Shown here one piece after another: positions 61,831 through 64,000 of a stretch of 64,000 nt of DNA. Numbering within the stretch: position 1 is the stretch's first letter; every line of letters begins with the position of its first letter. Below the pieces are notes generated by a model. That model was not told where the DNA came from, ran no database searches, and saw only the letters and a program-made list of their open reading frames with translations. The translations under genes and the position numbers were made by a program. This stretch comes from Micromonospora sp. WMMD1128 (GTDB taxonomy: Bacteria; Actinomycetota; Actinomycetes; Mycobacteriales; Micromonosporaceae): positions 4,304,001 through 4,368,000 of the forward strand of contig NZ_CP114902.1 in assembly GCF_027497235.1 (NCBI RefSeq), written 5' to 3'.

Positions 61831-64000
61831 GTGAAACCATTCGCCCTGCGACGGTCCGCCGCGGCCGGCCTCGCGCTGGCGACGGTGGCCGCCGGCATCG
61901 CGGTGGCGGCCTTCGCCTCGTCCGCGTCGGCCGCCGTCACCACGCTGTACGCGGCCCCCGGCGGCACCGGCAGCGCCTGCTCCGCGGCACAACCCTGCGC
62001 GTTGTCCGCGGCCCAGGCCACGGTGCGCACGATGACCGGCGGCATGTCCGACGACATCGTGGTGCAGCTCGCCGACGGCGTCTACCGGGTGACCTCGCCG
62101 CTGACGTTCGGCGCGGCCGACTCCGGGACGAACGGCCACACCGTGCGCTGGCAGGCCGCGTCCGGCGCGCACCCGGTGATCAGCGGGGCGAAGCAGGTGA
62201 CCGGCTGGTCCGTCGCCGATTCCGGCCGCAACATCTGGAAGGCCACCGTCGGCGCCGGGCAGGACACCCGGCAGCTCTACGTCGACGGCCAGGTCGCCAC
62301 CCGGGCCCGTACGCAGGTGAACCGGTCGGACTTCAGCGCCTCGGCCAGCGGGCTGCGGATCACCAACGGCAACCTGAACTACCTGAACAACGTCGCCAAC
62401 GCCAACCGGGTCGAGGTCGAGGGCGTCAACTCGTTCACCGACCGCTACTCGCCGGTGCAGAGCATCAGCGGCGGCATGCTCACCATGGCGCAGCCGGCGT
62501 GGAACAACAACAACTTCGGCTACGACACCCTGATGAACCCGTTCCGGGCCGGGCCCTTCTACCTGGTGAACGCGTACGAGTTCCTCGACTCGCCGGGTGA
62601 GTGGTACGTCAACACCGGCACCGGCACGCTCTACTACATCCCGCGCTCCGGCCAGAACATGTCGAACGTCGACGTCGAGTTCCCGGTGGTGCAGTCCCTG
62701 GTCCAGGTCGGCGGCAGCTACGCCAACCCGGCGCACCACATCGCGTTCAGCGGCATCACCTTCACCGGCACCAGTTGGCTGGGCCCCAGCAGCAACCAGG
62801 GTTGGGTCGACCAGCAGACCGGCTCGTACATCGCCGGCAACTGGTCGTGGCCCGGGTTCGGCTCCTGCACCTCCGGCTGCCAGCAGTTCGAGGCGGCCCG
62901 GCCGAACTGGTTCCAGATGCCCGCCGCGGTGCAGGTCTCGGCCGCCAACACCATCACGTTCAGCGACTCCCAGTTCGTCAACCTGGGACAGACGGCCGTC
63001 GGCATCGGCAACGACGCCAACGCGCACGGCACCGGCGTGGGCCTGGGCGCCAGCAACATCACCGTCACCCGCTCCGAGATCGCCCGGAACGCCGCCGGCG
63101 GCTTCGTCATCGGCGGCGTGCGCGCTGACGCCCACCACCCGAGCGACACCCGGATGACCAACCGGGACATCACCGTCAGCAACAACCGGATCCACGACCT
63201 CGGCCTCGACTACCGGGGCATCAGCTCGGTGCTGCCCACCTACGTCACCAACGCCACGATCAGCCACAACGAGATCTACAACCTGCCCTACTCGGGCATC
63301 ACCATCGGGTACGGCTGGGGATCGAACGACGCCGGCGGCAACAACGAGTACGCCAACCGCGGCCTCTACAACTACCAGCCGCGCTACAGCACGCCGACGA
63401 CCGCGTCCAACAACCGGGTGGTCGGCAACTACGTCCACGACGTGATGCAGCAGATGAACGACGGCGGATGCATCTACACCCTGGGGTGGGACCCGAACGC
63501 GCTGATCAGTGAGAACTACTGCCTGCGCACCAACGGCTACTTCGGCGTCTACTTCGACGAGGGCTCGAAGTACTACACCGTCACCAACAACGTGTTCGCC
63601 AACACCGGCACCTGGGCCACCGCCAACTACTGGGGCGGCGAGAACATGGGCAACTGGACGGTCACCAACAACTGGTCGACCAACGGCAGCACGAACGTCA
63701 CCAACGGCGACCGGGGCAACGTCGTCTACGGCAACACGACTGTCGGCAACGGCAGTTGGCCGTCCGGCGCGCAGAGCGTGATGAACTCCGCCGGCCCGCA
63801 GGGCACCGGCGGCCCCACCACCCCGCCGCCCACCGGCGGCGCCCGGCAGATCGTCGGCGGGCAGTCCGGCCGGTGCGTGGACGTGCCGAACTCGTCCACC
63901 ACCAACGGCACCCAGGTGCAGCTCTGGGACTGCGGCAGCGCCAGCGGCCAACGCTTCACCGTCACCGCCGGCCGGCAACTCCAGGTGTACGGGACCAAGT
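61831..64000 (+). CDS. Secreted right-handed parallel beta-helix glycosidase-like protein with CBM13 (3' end outside window)
   Basis: Open from a GTG at 61831 (GGGGAGG six to twelve bases upstream) to the window end, more than 720 residues. After a signal peptide (GLALATVAAGIAVAAFASSA SA), TLYAAPGGTGSACSAAQPCA LSAAQ is the usual opening of beta-helix enzymes. A beta-helix with many N-containing turns follows (NITVTRSEIARNAAGGFVIG, DITVSNNRIHDLGLDYRGIS, ATISHNEIYNLPYSGITIGY G), like GH141 or GH120 enzymes. After a TPPPTGG linker, a CBM13 begins ([20 protein letters not shown]). It may act on xylan or fucosylated side chains. The end is cut. Confidence 0.88.
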   Translation, partial: MKPFALRRSAAAGLALATVAAGIAVAAFASSASAAVTTLYAAPGGTGSACSAAQPCALSAAQATVRTMTGGMSDDIVVQLADGVYRVTSPLTFGAADSGTNGHTVRWQAASGAHPVISGAKQVTGWSVADSGRNIWKATVGAGQDTRQLYVDGQVATRARTQVNRSDFSASASGLRITNGNLNYLNNVANANRVEVEGVNSFTDRYSPVQSISGGMLTMAQPAWNNNNFGYDTLMNPFRAGPFYLVNAYEFLDSPGEWYVNTGTGTLYYIPRSGQNMSNVDVEFPVVQSLVQVGGSYANPAHHIAFSGITFTGTSWLGPSSNQGWVDQQTGSYIAGNWSWPGFGSCTSGCQQFEAARPNWFQMPAAVQVSAANTITFSDSQFVNLGQTAVGIGNDANAHGTGVGLGASNITVTRSEIARNAAGGFVIGGVRADAHHPSDTRMTNRDITVSNNRIHDLGLDYRGISSVLPTYVTNATISHNEIYNLPYSGITIGYGWGSNDAGGNNEYANRGLYNYQPRYSTPTTASNNRVVGNYVHDVMQQMNDGGCIYTLGWDPNALISENYCLRTNGYFGVYFDEGSKYYTVTNNVFANTGTWATANYWGGENMGNWTVTNNWSTNGSTNVTNGDRGNVVYGNTTVGNGSWPSGAQSVMNSAGPQGTGGPTTPPPTGGARQIVGGQSGRCVDVPNSSTTNGTQVQLWDCGSASGQRFTVTAGRQLQVYGTK

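Noticed and set aside
61723..63978. Minus-strand 751-codon frame
   Set aside because: It is antisense to the beta-helix gene, whose plus frame has a signal peptide, promoter and conserved domains.

Overview
The window is very GC-rich with G/C-ending codons, many GTG starts, DUF397/DUF5753 regulator pairs, ECF sigma and STAS genes, and secreted enzymes carrying ricin-type (CBM13) and CBM2 modules. This points to a chromosome segment of a soil actinomycete, most likely Micromonosporaceae (Micromonospora-like). No rRNA, tRNA, CRISPR array, transposase or prophage was recognised.

Layout. 1-3.1 kb (minus): a truncated LuxR-type response regulator, its histidine kinase, a DedA membrane protein and a winged-helix regulator. 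3.4-7.8 kb: a very large secreted S8 protease with kelch and carboxypeptidase-regulatory-like modules. 7.8-20.3 kb: mixed accessory genes (second winged-helix paralogue, STAS protein and ECF-SnoaL sigma factor that overlap tail to tail, hydrolases, phosphotransferase, TetR, globin-like FNR protein with a DivIVA-like partner, a DUF5753 regulator followed by a tandemly duplicated DUF397 gene, AAA ATPase, GNAT), with several intergenic inverted repeats and two decayed DUF5753/DUF397 fragments. 20.3-23.7 kb: a 1069-residue protein joining a GH67-like glycosidase part to a multi-pass membrane domain. 23.8-37.9 kb: small metabolic genes with local regulators (HAD, VOC, D-amino-acid oxidase/LysR, ArsR-SRPBCC-SnoaL, pyrE, sulfotransferase, cupin, a 961-residue TPR membrane protein, TetR/quinone oxidoreductase).

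38-47.1 kb is a carbohydrate-uptake locus: a secreted beta-propeller glycosidase faces a LacI gene across three near-identical palindromes. The LacI gene is followed by an FAD oxidoreductase, an ABC sugar importer, a ROK kinase and NanE (ManNAc-6-P epimerase). This suggests import and catabolism of an N-acetylmannosamine- or sialic-acid-containing substrate by a route with no lyase gene here. 47.5-64 kb is an arabinoxylan or hemicellulose degradation locus: GH54, GH43-CBM6-CBM2, SGNH esterase-CBM13, PHB/feruloyl-type esterase-CBM13, a GH39-like enzyme-CBM13, a second ABC importer, a cytosolic (alpha/alpha)6 glycosidase, its LacI regulator, and a parallel beta-helix protein with CBM13 cut off by the window end. 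A shared operator core (GAACCGATTCG) upstream of the second importer and upstream of this LacI gene links the regulator to the system.

A dispersed inverted-repeat element built on GGGGCCCC occurs four times: inside a coding linker, beside a truncated DinB gene, and as spacer or terminator between hydrolase genes. All functions are read from the sequence by eye, and no database search was run.
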